64,000 nt of DNA from Lachnospiraceae bacterium UBA3273 (GTDB taxonomy: Bacteria; Bacillota; Clostridia; Lachnospirales; Lachnospiraceae), in contig DEUB01000043.1 of the NCBI GenBank assembly GCA_002362385.1, positions 11,461 through 75,460 on the forward strand, written 5' to 3'. Below, piece by piece: positions 39,449-49,564 of the stretch (positions within the stretch are counted from its first letter, which is position 1; every line of letters begins with the position of its first letter). Under the pieces are notes generated by a model. The model saw only the letters and a list, made by a program, of their open reading frames with translations. It was not told where the DNA came from and made no database searches. The position numbers and the translations under genes are program-made.

Positions 39449-42400
39449 CTACTCTTCAACGATCAAATCCTCATCCTTAATGATCCTCATTTCCTTCCTG
39501 TTCAGGATGTCATACATAACCGGCACAACAAACAAAGTCATCAAGGTAGCATAAGTCAGACCACCGATGCAGACAATGGCAACCGGCTGCATCATTTCGC
39601 TTCCCTGTTCGGTTCCCAGAGCCATAACGATCAAGCCCAGGATCGTGGTAATGGTGGTCATAAGAATGGGCCTCATACGGGTCTTGCCCGCTTCAATCAG
39701 CGCCGCTCTCTTTTCCATACCGTCTTCCCTCAGCTGATTGACAAAATCAACCAGCACAATACCGTTATTTACAATAATACCGCAAAGCATGACAAATCCC
39801 ATCATGGAAACGACACTGATCTCCATACCTGTTACAAACAATCCCAGAAAACCGCCTGTAAACGCCAGCGGAATAGTAAAGAGAACAATAAAGGGAGACT
39901 TTAAGGACTGGAACTGGGCTACCATGACCAGATAAACCAAAACGATACCAAGTAGGATCATCGTGACCAGATCTTCCATAGATTCCATAATGGTCTCATT
40001 CTGCCCTTCAAATTCCAGAGTCATTCCCGGAGGCATCTGGTACTGATCCAGCGCTTTCTTTACTTCATCCGTTACCAATGTAACATTATAGCCCTCTTCA
40101 AGCTCTGCCGTGATATCAATGTATCTCTTCTGGTCCGCCCTGTTAATGGCCTGCAGGGATTCCGTCTCGGTAATTTCCGCAATATCCTTGAGCTTGATCT
40201 CCTTTTCCTCTCCTTCCCTGTCGGTTACGGTAAAGGTATAATTCTTAATATCCGCAAGGGAGGTTTCCAAATCTTCTCCCTTTTTCACGACCACATCATA
40301 GCCGCTGCCTTCCATGGTTATGGATGTGGCTGTTTTTTCTGTAGAAATATTTCCTGCCAGCTCCTGATAGATCTGGGCAACGGTCAGGCCTTCTGTCATG
40401 GCCTTTTCTTTATCCACGGATACTTTAATGGAGGGGCTTGTATCTTCCAGTCCGTCGGAAACATTTGTAGTTCCCTCCACACCTTCTACCACCTCAGCAA
40501 CATTGGCCGCAGTCTGCTGCATGCTTTCCAGATCTTCGCCGTATAAATGAATGGTAATTCCTTCTCCGCCCATCATCGCCATCATGCTGCTCATGCCGCC
40601 GTCCCCGGAAGCTTCCACAGTGCAGTTATATTTGTCTCCCAGAGCGGAAATATCCTCCGCTAAACGGCCGGTATCCACTTTTTCATCTTCCGTAAGCATA
40701 ACATATAAGGTTGTACTCAGTCCGTCCGAGCTGCCCATCATGGCGCTGGTGCTGCTCTCACTTTCCGCCATGGCGCCTACGCTGACAACGCCCTCCATCT
40801 CCTTTACTTCATCTACCACATTATCCGACGCCTCCCGAAGTTCCTCAAAGTCAGCGTCCTCCGGCATAACAATGGTTGCAGACATCTGGTTTGTGGACAT
40901 ATTGGGCATGAAGATAAATCCTCTTGCCAAAATGATGACCGCACTGAATACCAGCAGAAACAGAGCGAGGCCCAGAGTAATCAATTTATGGTTTAAAGCA
41001 ACGTTTACAAGCTTTTCATAGCCGCCGATCAGCATATCCATAAACCGATGGGGTTTCTCTTTTACATTCTTAAGCATTCCCGATGCCATGGCGGGAACCA
41101 GGGTCAGCGCAATGATCAGACTGGCCATCAGCGAATAACCAATCGTTAAAGCCAGATCCGTAAAAATCTGTCTGGTCAGTCCTTCCACAAAGACAATGGG
41201 CACAAACACGCAGATCGTAGTCAGGGTAGACGCCGCAATGGCCCCTGCCACCTGGGACGCTCCGGCAACCGCTGCCCTGATGGCGCTCTCCCCTTTGTTG
41301 ATCAGTCGATAAGTATTTTCTATAACAACTACCGAGTTATCCACCAGCATACCTACCGCAATAGCCAGACCCGACAGTGAGATCATATTCAGGGTCACTC
41401 CCGAAAAATACATCAGTACGATGGCAAAAATAACGCTGATGGGAATACTGCACAGAGTAATAAATGTGGGCTTTAAATCCTTTAAAAATACAAACAGGAT
41501 AATAATAGCAAATACAGCTCCCATTAGAAGACTCTTTAAAATAGAATTAATAATAAGGTAAATATAATCCCCCTGGTCCATCATGGTTGAATAATGGAAG
41601 CCTTCATATTCCTGACATAATTCCTCCAGCTTCTCCCCGATACTGTCGGAAACCGTAGCCGTAGCATACGTAGACTGCTTTGTAAAGGAAAGCATAACGC
41701 CGTTGGTTCCGTCGATGTTGGCATATACGTCCGCATTGTTATCGGAAATAAACACATCCGCAACATCCGACAAATAAACGGGATCTACGCCGTCCATGCC
41801 CAGATCCATCAGCAAAAGCCCGCCGATCTCTTCTTCCGTGGTAATGGTATCCCCTACATTTACCATGTAATCAATGCCGTCCTCCTGCACATAACCCGCA
41901 GGCATGGCAAAATTCTGCGCCATCAATATACTGGAAATCATGTCCATGGTAATGATGTTATTCATATCGGACTGCTTATAGGCTGCCTCCTTGGCGTCTT
42001 TAAACTGCTCCACCCCGTCATCCAAAGCGGAAGAAGCCGACTCTAACTGGGATTCTCCGATCAAAAGCTGGGTGGTCGCCTCGCTCAACTGGAAAATGGC
42101 AAGGGTCTTCTGCTCATCCAAAGTCTTCTGGGCTTCGCTTAACTGAATACTGCCCGCCGCAATCTGGGCAAGCGCCGCTTCCAGCTTCCCGATCCCTTCA
42201 TTGATCTGGTTTAAACCGTTTTCAAGTTCCGTAAGGGAGGTTCCTACCCCTTCCCTGGTAAGCCCCTGCTCCGCCAGCTTGGAATCTATCATTTCAAGTC
42301 CCGCATTTACCTGGGCTAACTGCTCCTCATAGGCAGCGATCATCGCACCCACCGTATCCCTGGAAGCCCCCATAGCCCCTAACTGGGCGTCAATGGCCGC

Positions 42401-43498
42401 ATAAGAAGCCTGCAGCTGCAGATATTCTTCACTGGAAGTAATTGCCGCGATCATAGCGTCCTTCTGCTCCTGGGTCATATCCGGATTTTCATTGATCTGG
42501 GCGATCTGGGCATCAATAGCCGCCTGGGCGCTGTCCAAAGCGACAAGCCCTTCCTGTACCTGCTTTAATCCGCCGATACCTGCCTCTAACTGTGCTTTGG
42601 CAGTTTCCGCCTGGGAAATGCTGTTTTTCAATTCTGTAAGCGTAGTCTTACTCTTTTCTAATTCTTCCTTCTTTTCCTTCAGCTCTTTTAACTGGTCTTC
42701 CAGCTTCAGCTTCATTTCCAGAAGCTCCGTGTTTCCGGAAGTGATCTTTGCCTGTGCCTGCGCCATTTCCGAAGAAAGGGTATCCTTTCCGTCAGATAAT
42801 TCTCTTTTTCCCGATGCGATCCCGGACTTTCCGTCATCGATCTCCGCCCTGCCGTCATTCAGCTCCGCTTCGGCGTCGGCAAATTCTTCATCCAGGGATG
42901 CCGTAATTTCCTTATTGACCGCATCGATCTTATCCTGATTGATCACCACGTTGATCCTGGTCTCTACCAGACCGGAAGCGTCAATGCTGGCAACGCCTTC
43001 AATCCCTTCCAGTTTGGGAAGTATCTCCTCGTCCACAAAAGCGGAAAGCTCCGCAGTATCCATACCTTCCATTCCTACTGCCGTAACGGCTACCGGAAGC
43101 ATGCTGGGATTGATCTTTAAAATATAAGGAGTTCCTACCGTATCCTCCCAGCTTCCCGAGATCATATCCACATTCTGTAAAATATCCACCGATATGGTAT
43201 CCAGATTCACATCTTCACTGAATTCCAGCGTGATGAGGGAATAATTTTCATTGGAGGTGGAATTAATGGATTTGATCTTATCCAATGTGGCAAAGGACTG
43301 CTCCATGGGCCTTGTGACCGTCGTTTCCACTTTTTCCGGTGTTGCGCCGGGATATGTAGTGATTACCAGCACATATGGCAGATCCATATTGGGCATCAGA
43401 TCCGGCGTCATTTTGGTATATGCCACCACGCCCAGTACCAGAATGGCTACCATGGCAACAAATACCGTAAAGGGTTTTTTTACGCTGAACTTAGACAT
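39449..43498 (-). CDS. RND efflux permease (HAE1/SwrC type) with a large coiled-coil insertion
   Basis: A 1349-residue inner-membrane pump, about 300 residues longer than usual HAE1/AcrB-like proteins. N-terminal helix MSKFSVKKPFTVFVAMVAIL and periplasmic PYVLVITTYPGATPEKVE; the typical GLAIAVGMLVDNSVVVIENTYR stretch (proton-relay Asp region). The extra length is a coiled-coil block from about residue 205 to 500, rich in heptads (LEDQLKELKEKKEELEKSK, LDEQKTLAIFQLSEA). No membrane-fusion partner gene is adjacent. The TetR gene overlaps its start by 8 bp and probably controls it. Likely exports hydrophobic compounds or lipids. Confidence 0.9.
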   Translation of the reverse strand: MSKFSVKKPFTVFVAMVAILVLGVVAYTKMTPDLMPNMDLPYVLVITTYPGATPEKVETTVTRPMEQSFATLDKIKSINSTSNENYSLITLEFSEDVNLDTISVDILQNVDMISGSWEDTVGTPYILKINPSMLPVAVTAVGMEGMDTAELSAFVDEEILPKLEGIEGVASIDASGLVETRINVVINQDKIDAVNKEITASLDEEFADAEAELNDGRAEIDDGKSGIASGKRELSDGKDTLSSEMAQAQAKITSGNTELLEMKLKLEDQLKELKEKKEELEKSKTTLTELKNSISQAETAKAQLEAGIGGLKQVQEGLVALDSAQAAIDAQIAQINENPDMTQEQKDAMIAAITSSEEYLQLQASYAAIDAQLGAMGASRDTVGAMIAAYEEQLAQVNAGLEMIDSKLAEQGLTREGVGTSLTELENGLNQINEGIGKLEAALAQIAAGSIQLSEAQKTLDEQKTLAIFQLSEATTQLLIGESQLESASSALDDGVEQFKDAKEAAYKQSDMNNIITMDMISSILMAQNFAMPAGYVQEDGIDYMVNVGDTITTEEEIGGLLLMDLGMDGVDPVYLSDVADVFISDNNADVYANIDGTNGVMLSFTKQSTYATATVSDSIGEKLEELCQEYEGFHYSTMMDQGDYIYLIINSILKSLLMGAVFAIIILFVFLKDLKPTFITLCSIPISVIFAIVLMYFSGVTLNMISLSGLAIAVGMLVDNSVVVIENTYRLINKGESAIRAAVAGASQVAGAIAASTLTTICVFVPIVFVEGLTRQIFTDLALTIGYSLMASLIIALTLVPAMASGMLKNVKEKPHRFMDMLIGGYEKLVNVALNHKLITLGLALFLLVFSAVIILARGFIFMPNMSTNQMSATIVMPEDADFEELREASDNVVDEVKEMEGVVSVGAMAESESSTSAMMGSSDGLSTTLYVMLTEDEKVDTGRLAEDISALGDKYNCTVEASGDGGMSSMMAMMGGEGITIHLYGEDLESMQQTAANVAEVVEGVEGTTNVSDGLEDTSPSIKVSVDKEKAMTEGLTVAQIYQELAGNISTEKTATSITMEGSGYDVVVKKGEDLETSLADIKNYTFTVTDREGEEKEIKLKDIAEITETESLQAINRADQKRYIDITAELEEGYNVTLVTDEVKKALDQYQMPPGMTLEFEGQNETIMESMEDLVTMILLGIVLVYLVMVAQFQSLKSPFIVLFTIPLAFTGGFLGLFVTGMEISVVSMMGFVMLCGIIVNNGIVLVDFVNQLREDGMEKRAALIEAGKTRMRPILMTTITTILGLIVMALGTEQGSEMMQPVAIVCIGGLTYATLMTLFVVPVMYDILNRKEMRIIKDEDLIVEE

Positions 43499-44117
43499 TT
43501 TTTGTCTCCTTTGCTCTTACTCCTGCTTCTACAATCGCAATTTTTTTCTTATATTTATCTATAATTTCATCTTCCGATTCTTCAAAAAGGAAGATCCTCA
43601 CAAGCGCCTCTTTTATCAGTTGTACCAACATTTCCCAAATCAGGATCATATTCCCGGCAGAATAATTTGTATGATCCTTCTCCTTTACCCGTTTGCTGAA
43701 TTCTTCAAAGAGCCACCTGACATCCTCTGCAAACATTTTATTCCCCGGGCACATTCCGCCGTACCTTAACTGGGAAAAAACATTTTTACAAACATCTTTA
43801 AATTCATAGCTCATTCCCACCTTAACGATTTCCGGCAGGGCATCCCGGAAAAAGCAGAACACATCTCCTTTATCCTCATCCAGATAGGGCCGGGCTTTTT
43901 TTCGTAGCTGCGCCCTGAAGTCCTCCAGCAAAAAAAGCTGCAGATCCTGTTTATCATCAAAATATTGGTAAAAGCTGCCCCTGGGAATCCCCGCATCCTG
44001 AATGATCCGGTTAATGGATATTTCATCATAAGGTACTCTGGAAAATTCCTTTAACGAAGCCTTGATAATTCTCATTTTCTTTTCTTCCGGCAAATGCAAA
44101 AATCGTTCTGAAGGCAT
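43491..44117 (-). CDS. TetR-family repressor
   Basis: A 208-residue regulator. N-terminal helix-turn-helix (MRIIKASLKEFSRVPYDEISINRIIQDAGIPRGSFYQYF) with a variable ligand domain. It is first in the operon with the RND pump (8-bp overlap) and has three TGTCATG-type repeats in its promoter, the pattern of autorepression. The inducer is unknown but probably a pump substrate. Confidence 0.9.
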   Translation of the reverse strand: MPSERFLHLPEEKKMRIIKASLKEFSRVPYDEISINRIIQDAGIPRGSFYQYFDDKQDLQLFLLEDFRAQLRKKARPYLDEDKGDVFCFFRDALPEIVKVGMSYEFKDVCKNVFSQLRYGGMCPGNKMFAEDVRWLFEEFSKRVKEKDHTNYSAGNMILIWEMLVQLIKEALVRIFLFEESEDEIIDKYKKKIAIVEAGVRAKETKNV

Positions 44118-44186
44118 CCTTTTTTCCTCCTACTACCATTTTTATAAACCTGTATTGCCAATCATAAGTATCCATAGACGATCATG

Positions 44187-44250
44187 TGTCATGACAACCT
44201 GTCATGTGACAATCTGTCATGATTATGTTCCTCTTTTTTTTCCCTGTCAA
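44187..44250 (-). promoter_or_regulatory. TetR/RND promoter with three operator repeats
   Basis: Minus-strand promoter TTGACA (44245-44250), 17-bp spacer, CATAAT (44222-44227). Downstream lie palindromes TGTCATGACA (44187-44196) and TGTCATGTGACA (44200-44211) and a half-site TGTCATGA (44215-44222). Spaced at about 13-15 bp, they form a cluster over the start of transcription. CAAGAA-a-TTCTTG (44248-44260) overlaps the -35. The rest of the gap up to 44482 holds nothing else I can name. Confidence 0.7.
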
Positions 44251-44482
44251 GAAATTCTTGTTTTATTTATACTTTTTTTATGATTTAACGCATCCAAAGG
44301 CTGAGAGCCCTTTAAAATAAATGGAAGGGATCCATAACATATGGACGGGTGTAATGAAAATAGCGTATAATTGATTATTAAAATCTTTTTTAAATTCCTA
44401 AATATAAAGTCTATCGCAGGCAGGACGATGTTGCAATACGGCGGCTTACAAAAAAATAATAGAAAAAGGGAGACTGTTTATC

Positions 44483-45100
44483 ATGGGTAATCCATGGGAA
44501 GAAATCGACTTAAACGATTATGAAAGCCATATGAGCTTAAACAGTGTGTTTCAGCTTCAAACAATGAATCAAATGATGAAAAAGCAATTTTATGACCATC
44601 CTATAAGATCCGTTATGATATTGGGAATAGCAGGCGGAAATGGACTGGAGCATATAAACACACAGCTTTTAGACAAGGTTTACGGCATTGATATTAATAA
44701 AGATTATCTGCGCGCATGTGAAGATCGTTATCCTGCGTTACAGGGTATATTGGAAACCATTCACGCCGATTTGACAAAAGATACAAATTCTCTGCCCTGT
44801 GCAGATTTACTTGTGGCAAATCTTTTTATCGAATATATTGGGTATGAATGTTTTCAGAAAGTAGTGAAGCAGGTAAACGCACAAATCGTTTCCTGTATCA
44901 TTCAAGTCAATACGGATGCTTCCTTTGTTTCGGACTCTCCCTATACACATACCTTTGATCGTCTGGATGAGGTACATCATCAAATGGATGAAAATACACT
45001 CATCAATGCCATGGGCGAAATAGGATATAAAAAAGAGGCGCATGAGGAAGAAAAATTGCCAAACGGAAAGAAACTGGTCAGAATTGATTTTATTCATTAG
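44483..45100 (+). CDS. SAM-dependent methyltransferase
   Basis: A 205-residue class I methyltransferase. SAM-binding motif I is MILGIAGGNGLEHI and motif II is VYGIDINKDYL; ADLLVANLFIEYIGYECF corresponds to motif IV. The target is unknown. GGGAGA precedes the ATG by about 10 bp. Stands alone between the TetR promoter and the carboxypeptidase gene; AT content is somewhat higher than that of neighbours. Confidence 0.8.
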   Translation: MGNPWEEIDLNDYESHMSLNSVFQLQTMNQMMKKQFYDHPIRSVMILGIAGGNGLEHINTQLLDKVYGIDINKDYLRACEDRYPALQGILETIHADLTKDTNSLPCADLLVANLFIEYIGYECFQKVVKQVNAQIVSCIIQVNTDASFVSDSPYTHTFDRLDEVHHQMDENTLINAMGEIGYKKEAHEEEKLPNGKKLVRIDFIH

Positions 45101-45283
45101 CAGAAGATTATACTTACCTTCAAACAACCTGAATACAAACAACGAAAGACTCTGCCGTTTCCATTTGTGCTTTCACATCTATTTAAAGAAAACGCATTGA
45201 CAAAAATATAATCTAAAGAATACAATTCTAAACAAATACAAATCATAAACAGGACATAAAAAATACTTTCTGGAGAATAAGAT

Positions 45284-46492
45284 ATGGCTGAAAATTTAGA
45301 TGAAGAAGAACTGGAAGAACTGCGCTGGAAACAGCATGCACAGGAAAGACAGGAAATAAGGCAGAAAAGACAACAACAGAGATTACTGAAACAACGCATA
45401 AAAATGGCTTCTATAGCAGGTGTTGTTATCATCCTTGTTGTTTCAATTATTCTGATACAAAGGGGAAAAGGAAGCAAAACCCCCGAAGATGAAGGAATAG
45501 CGGCAGCAGGGCAAAATCTCGCCATGGATCTCGAATCGGAAAACGGAGCAGAATATGCCGCCAATTCGGAAACTGCCGGGTTTGATAATGCCAATTCAGA
45601 AAATGGCAGCGTGGACAATAACAATCCGGAAAATCCCGGTTTGCCAAATCCCGGCGGCGGGGAAGGAGCCGGCGGAAATTCTTCCTATGTATATACCTCT
45701 ACAGACAGTACCCTTTATCCGGGAGACGAGATCAACAGCAGCAATGCCATTTTTATAGATCTGGAAACAGGAAACATCTTAGCGGACAAAGGCGCAAAAC
45801 AACGAATTGTTCCTGCCTCCATGACCAAGGTGCTGACTCTGCTGGTTGCGGCGGAAAATATCGACAATCTGGACGATACCTTTCAGATCACAAGCGATAT
45901 TACCGATTACTCCTTTGTAAACGGCTGCAGCAATGCGGGATTTGAAAAAGAAGAGGTCGTAACCGTAAGGGATTTGTTATACGGTACCAACCTGCCCTCC
46001 GGCGCCGATGCGGCTTTAGGGCTGGCGGTCTATGTATCAGGCTCCCAGGAGGCTTTTGTAGAGTTGATGAATCAAAAACTGGATGAACTGGGACTGTCGG
46101 AAACCGCTCATTTTACCAACTGCATCGGAATTTATGACGAAAACCATTACTGTACGGTTTATGATATGGCGGTTATCATGAACGCTGCCCTCAATAATGA
46201 AATATGCCGTGAAGTCATGTCCGCCCATACCTACAATACCTCCAAAACAACGCAGCATCCCGAAGGGATTCTTTTATCCAACTGGTTTTTGCGCCGGATC
46301 GAAGACAAGGACACCGGCGGGGAAGTCATCTGCGGCAAGACGGGCTATGTGAATGAGTCAGGCAGCTGCGCCGTCAGCTACGGAACGGATCACAAAGGAA
46401 GAAGTTATATCTGCGTTACCGTCAATGCACAAGGTAAATGGAAATGCATCTATGACCATGTTGATCTTTATAAAAAATTCTCTGAAATGTAG
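45284..46492 (+). CDS. D-alanyl-D-alanine carboxypeptidase (S11), membrane-anchored
   Basis: A 402-residue penicillin-binding enzyme that trims the terminal D-Ala of peptidoglycan stems. A charged cytoplasmic head (about 1-40) and one transmembrane helix (about 41-60) precede a low-complexity Asn/Gly-rich linker (75-130). Catalytic motifs are SMTK (Ser179, Lys182), the second motif in NLPSGADAALGLA (Ala where many have Asn) and KTG (352-354, CGKTGYVNESG). The N-terminal anchor rather than the usual C-terminal helix is worth noting. Confidence 0.88.
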   Translation: MAENLDEEELEELRWKQHAQERQEIRQKRQQQRLLKQRIKMASIAGVVIILVVSIILIQRGKGSKTPEDEGIAAAGQNLAMDLESENGAEYAANSETAGFDNANSENGSVDNNNPENPGLPNPGGGEGAGGNSSYVYTSTDSTLYPGDEINSSNAIFIDLETGNILADKGAKQRIVPASMTKVLTLLVAAENIDNLDDTFQITSDITDYSFVNGCSNAGFEKEEVVTVRDLLYGTNLPSGADAALGLAVYVSGSQEAFVELMNQKLDELGLSETAHFTNCIGIYDENHYCTVYDMAVIMNAALNNEICREVMSAHTYNTSKTTQHPEGILLSNWFLRRIEDKDTGGEVICGKTGYVNESGSCAVSYGTDHKGRSYICVTVNAQGKWKCIYDHVDLYKKFSEM

Positions 46493-46535
46493 CCTGCTGA
46501 GATTTAAATCCTGACGTATTAATTTGGCTTGTCCA

Positions 46536-46564
46536 TTGACCAATGATTTTATTTCCGATACAAT
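46536..46564 (+). promoter_or_regulatory. Sigma-A promoter of trpS
   Basis: -35 TTGACC (46536-46541), 17-bp spacer, -10 TACAAT (46559-46564), 33 bp before the start codon. No T-box is seen in the short leader, unlike proS. Confidence 0.75.
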
Positions 46565-46596
46565 AGAGTACAGAAATATTAGGAGGCACTATAACT

Positions 46597-47709
46597 ATGG
46601 CAAAAATCATTCTGACAGGCGACCGTCCTACGGGAAAGCTTCATGTCGGTCACTATGTCGGTTCTTTAAGAAGACGTGTGGAACTACAGAACAGCGGAGA
46701 ATATGATGAAATTTATATCATGATAGCCGACGCCCAGGCTTTAACCGATAATGCGGACAACCCAGAAAAGGTGCGCCAGAACATTATCGAGGTAGCCCTG
46801 GATTACTTATCCTGCGGCTTGGACCCTGCAAAATCCACTTTATTTATCCAGTCCCAGATTCCCCAGCTGACAGAACTTACCTTTTATTATATGAATCTGG
46901 TTACGGTTGCGAGATTACAGCGTAACCCCACCGTAAAATCCGAGATCCAGATGCGCGGTTTCAATGAAACCGGCGATAATAACCATACTGCCGGCATTCC
47001 CGTGGGATTCTTTACCTATCCCATCAGCCAGGCTTCGGATATTACCGCTTTTGACGCTACTACGGTTCCCGTAGGCGAGGATCAGGAGCCAATGCTTGAG
47101 CAGGCAAAGGAAATTGTCCGCAGATTTAACTATATTTACGGGGACACTCTGGTAGAACCCCAGATCCTTTTACCGGAAAATAAATACTGCCTGCGTCTGC
47201 CGGGCACCGACGGAAAAGCAAAGATGAGCAAATCCTTAAACAACTGTATTTACTTATCCGACTCCTCCGAAGAGGTCCGCAAGAAGATCATGGGCATGTT
47301 TACGGACCCCAACCACTTACGCGTAGAGGACCCCGGCCAGGTAGAAGGCAATCCCGTATTTATTTATCTGGAAGCCTTTTCCACAGACGAGCATTTTAAG
47401 AAGTTCCTGCCGGAATATGAAAATCTTCAAGCATTAAAGGACCACTACAGCCGCGGCGGATTAGGGGACGTTAAGGTCAAGAAATTCCTCTATGCCGTTA
47501 TGGAGGATGTACTGACTCCAATCAGAGAACGCAGGAAAGAATACGAAAAAGATATTCCCGCTGTCATGGAAATCTTAAGACAGGGCAGCATTAAGGCCGA
47601 GGCAAAAGCCGCCGCTACCTTAAACCGGGTTAAACAATCCATGCGCATCAACTATTTTGACGATCAGGATTATCTTAACGAACAGGCAAAGAAATTTGCG
47701 GATAATTAA
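46597..47709 (+). CDS. trpS: Tryptophanyl-tRNA synthetase
   Basis: A 370-residue class I synthetase that charges tRNA-Trp. The ATP-binding HIGH-like motif is LHVGHYVGS and the KMSKS loop is GKAKMSKSLNN. DRPTGKLHVGHY and the PVGEDQEPMLE segment are typical of the family. It is somewhat longer than the common 330-residue form. An AGGAGG site precedes the ATG. Transcribed alone from its own promoter. Confidence 0.95.
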   Translation: MAKIILTGDRPTGKLHVGHYVGSLRRRVELQNSGEYDEIYIMIADAQALTDNADNPEKVRQNIIEVALDYLSCGLDPAKSTLFIQSQIPQLTELTFYYMNLVTVARLQRNPTVKSEIQMRGFNETGDNNHTAGIPVGFFTYPISQASDITAFDATTVPVGEDQEPMLEQAKEIVRRFNYIYGDTLVEPQILLPENKYCLRLPGTDGKAKMSKSLNNCIYLSDSSEEVRKKIMGMFTDPNHLRVEDPGQVEGNPVFIYLEAFSTDEHFKKFLPEYENLQALKDHYSRGGLGDVKVKKFLYAVMEDVLTPIRERRKEYEKDIPAVMEILRQGSIKAEAKAAATLNRVKQSMRINYFDDQDYLNEQAKKFADN

Positions 47710-47800
47710 ATATAAATGATTTTATAAATCCATGTGTTTTCGCGCAAATTGATTTGAGGTTGAAAATATGTGGATTTTTATTTGGGAGATGGAACAATTT

Positions 47801-48487
47801 ATGAAACAGATATTTTTGGTTGAAGATGATGAAAAAATTGCCAGAAACCTGGCGCTCTTACTCCGGGCGGAAGAATTTACGGTTATCCATGCTTCCACCC
47901 AGAAGGAAGCTTTTGCCATGTGCGCCAAAAACCAATTTGATCTGGCCTTAGTGGATATTTCCCTGCCCGACGGAAACGGGTTTGCCGTCTGTACGCAGAT
48001 CAAAGAAACACAGGATATTCCCGTTCTCTTTCTGACAGCCTCCGGCGATGAAGCAAGCGTTGTTACCGGACTGAATCTGGGTGCGGACGACTATATTACC
48101 AAACCCTTCCGACCCCGGGAATTAGTTGCACGGATCAAAGCCGCCCTGCGAAAAGCCGGGACTAACTCATCCTCCTTTAAGATCTGCGGCCTTTCCGTAG
48201 ATACGGCCAGCGGCGTTGTGAAAAAGGACGGACGGGAAATTTTTCTCTCCGCTTTGGAATACCGCCTGCTTTTAGTGTTTATCGGCAGTCCCAAAAACAT
48301 TATTACAAGGGAGCGGCTCTTAAACGAGCTTTGGGACGCGGCAGGGGAATTTGTCAGCGACAATACTCTGACCGTATATATTAAACGCCTGCGGGAAAAA
48401 ATCGAAGAAGATCCTGCCAATCCGCAGATCATTTTAACCGTCCGCGGAACGGGATACCGTCTGGGAGGCAGCCATGTTTCGGAATAA
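47801..48487 (+). CDS. OmpR-family response regulator
   Basis: A 228-residue regulator. Receiver domain with EDDEKIARNLALLL, phospho-acceptor in LALVDISLPDG, and Lys in DDYITKPFRPRELVARI. The C-terminal winged helix shows ALEYRLLLVF, TRERLLNELWDA, DNTLTVYIKRLREKIEEDP and RGTGYRLG. It partners the histidine kinase, which starts 14 bp inside its 3' end. Upstream Met codons (47768 and 47792) are less likely; the ATG at 47801 begins the conserved fold. Confidence 0.92.
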   Translation: MKQIFLVEDDEKIARNLALLLRAEEFTVIHASTQKEAFAMCAKNQFDLALVDISLPDGNGFAVCTQIKETQDIPVLFLTASGDEASVVTGLNLGADDYITKPFRPRELVARIKAALRKAGTNSSSFKICGLSVDTASGVVKKDGREIFLSALEYRLLLVFIGSPKNIITRERLLNELWDAAGEFVSDNTLTVYIKRLREKIEEDPANPQIILTVRGTGYRLGGSHVSE

Positions 48488-49463
48488 AGAAATTCAAAAA
48501 TTTACCGTTATATTTATCATGATAACCATAGCTTCCATAGGCGCGGGTCTTGCCATCCATCCGGCTGCGGCTGTGCTGGCGCTTATCTGCGCCGTTTTGT
48601 TTGGCACGGCTTTTTTTATATTTACAAAAGCCCGTTACAAAAGCATTGCCCGGATCTCGGAACAGATCGACCTTATCCTTCACAACGCCGACCGGATTTA
48701 TGTCAGCGAAGCAGAAGAAGGCGAGCTTTCTATTTTGCAAAGTGAGATTACCAAAATGACCTTGCGCATCCGGGAACAGAACAGCTCCCTGAAAAGGGAA
48801 AAAGAGCATCTGGCGGATTCCCTTGCCGATGTGGCGCACCAGCTGCGTACCCCCCTTACGTCCATGAACCTTATCCTGTCCCTTCTGGCAGAAACACCCG
48901 ATGAAGAAGAACGAAAGGATTTCTTACGGGAATCGGAAGAAATGCTGATGCAGATGGATTGGCTCATCACTTCTTTATTAAAACTGTCCAGACTGGACGC
49001 AGGCGTTATTGTTTTTAATAAAGAACAAGTTGATGTAAAAGACCTGATCCATACATCCGTACATCCCTTTCTAATATCCATGGATATACACAATATTACC
49101 CTTAAAACAACCGTGCCGGAAAATGTAACGATTACCGGCGACTCCAACTGGCTCTCTGAGGCAGTTAAAAATATCCTCAAAAATTCCATAGAAAATGCAG
49201 GCGATAACGGGCTGATCGAAATCAACTGTGAGGATACGCCTTTATTTACTGAAATTACGATCCACGACAGCGGCAGGGGGTTTGAAAAAGAAGACCTTCC
49301 CCGTCTGTTTAACAGATTTTACCGGGGGAAAAATTCAGACGCCGCAGGCTACGGAATCGGTCTGGCGCTCTGTAAAACGATCATCATGAGGCAAAACGGT
49401 ATTATTGCCGCCAAAAATCATCCAAAGGGCGGCGCGGTATTTATGATCCGTTTTCCAAAGTGA
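48474..49463 (+). CDS. Sensor histidine kinase
   Basis: A 329-residue membrane kinase with two close transmembrane helices (about 10-50) and almost no extracellular loop, the intramembrane-sensing type. The phospho-acceptor is in ADVAHQLRTPLTSM. The ATPase domain has N (NILKNSIENA), G1 (IHDSGRGFEKEDL), F (RFYRGKN) and G2 (GYGIGLALCKTI). The short loop suggests it senses through the neighbouring ABC transporter, as in BceS systems. Confidence 0.92.
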   Translation: MFRNKEIQKFTVIFIMITIASIGAGLAIHPAAAVLALICAVLFGTAFFIFTKARYKSIARISEQIDLILHNADRIYVSEAEEGELSILQSEITKMTLRIREQNSSLKREKEHLADSLADVAHQLRTPLTSMNLILSLLAETPDEEERKDFLRESEEMLMQMDWLITSLLKLSRLDAGVIVFNKEQVDVKDLIHTSVHPFLISMDIHNITLKTTVPENVTITGDSNWLSEAVKNILKNSIENAGDNGLIEINCEDTPLFTEITIHDSGRGFEKEDLPRLFNRFYRGKNSDAAGYGIGLALCKTIIMRQNGIIAAKNHPKGGAVFMIRFPK

Positions 49464-49470
49464 CGAATCT

Positions 49471-49486
49471 CTCACTGAAAAGTCAC
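49471..49486 (+). promoter_or_regulatory. Possible response-regulator boxes before the ABC genes
   Basis: CTCAC and GTCAC recur with an 11-bp period upstream of a region with a TATTCT -10-like box and no good -35. That fits an activator-dependent promoter for the transporter genes. Short motifs, so weak evidence. Confidence 0.35.
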
Positions 49487-49564
49487 GGCAATGTAAGATA
49501 AAAGTTCTATTCTATGAGTAAATTCAAAGGCATTTTTGAATACTGAAAGAAGGAGGCTCATATT

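Noticed and set aside
44290..44360. Possible TPP riboswitch (GGCTGAGAG followed by CCCTTT)
   Set aside because: Only the CTGAGA fragment fits; the second conserved stretch and the pairing of a THI-box are missing, and the downstream gene is an unrelated methyltransferase.
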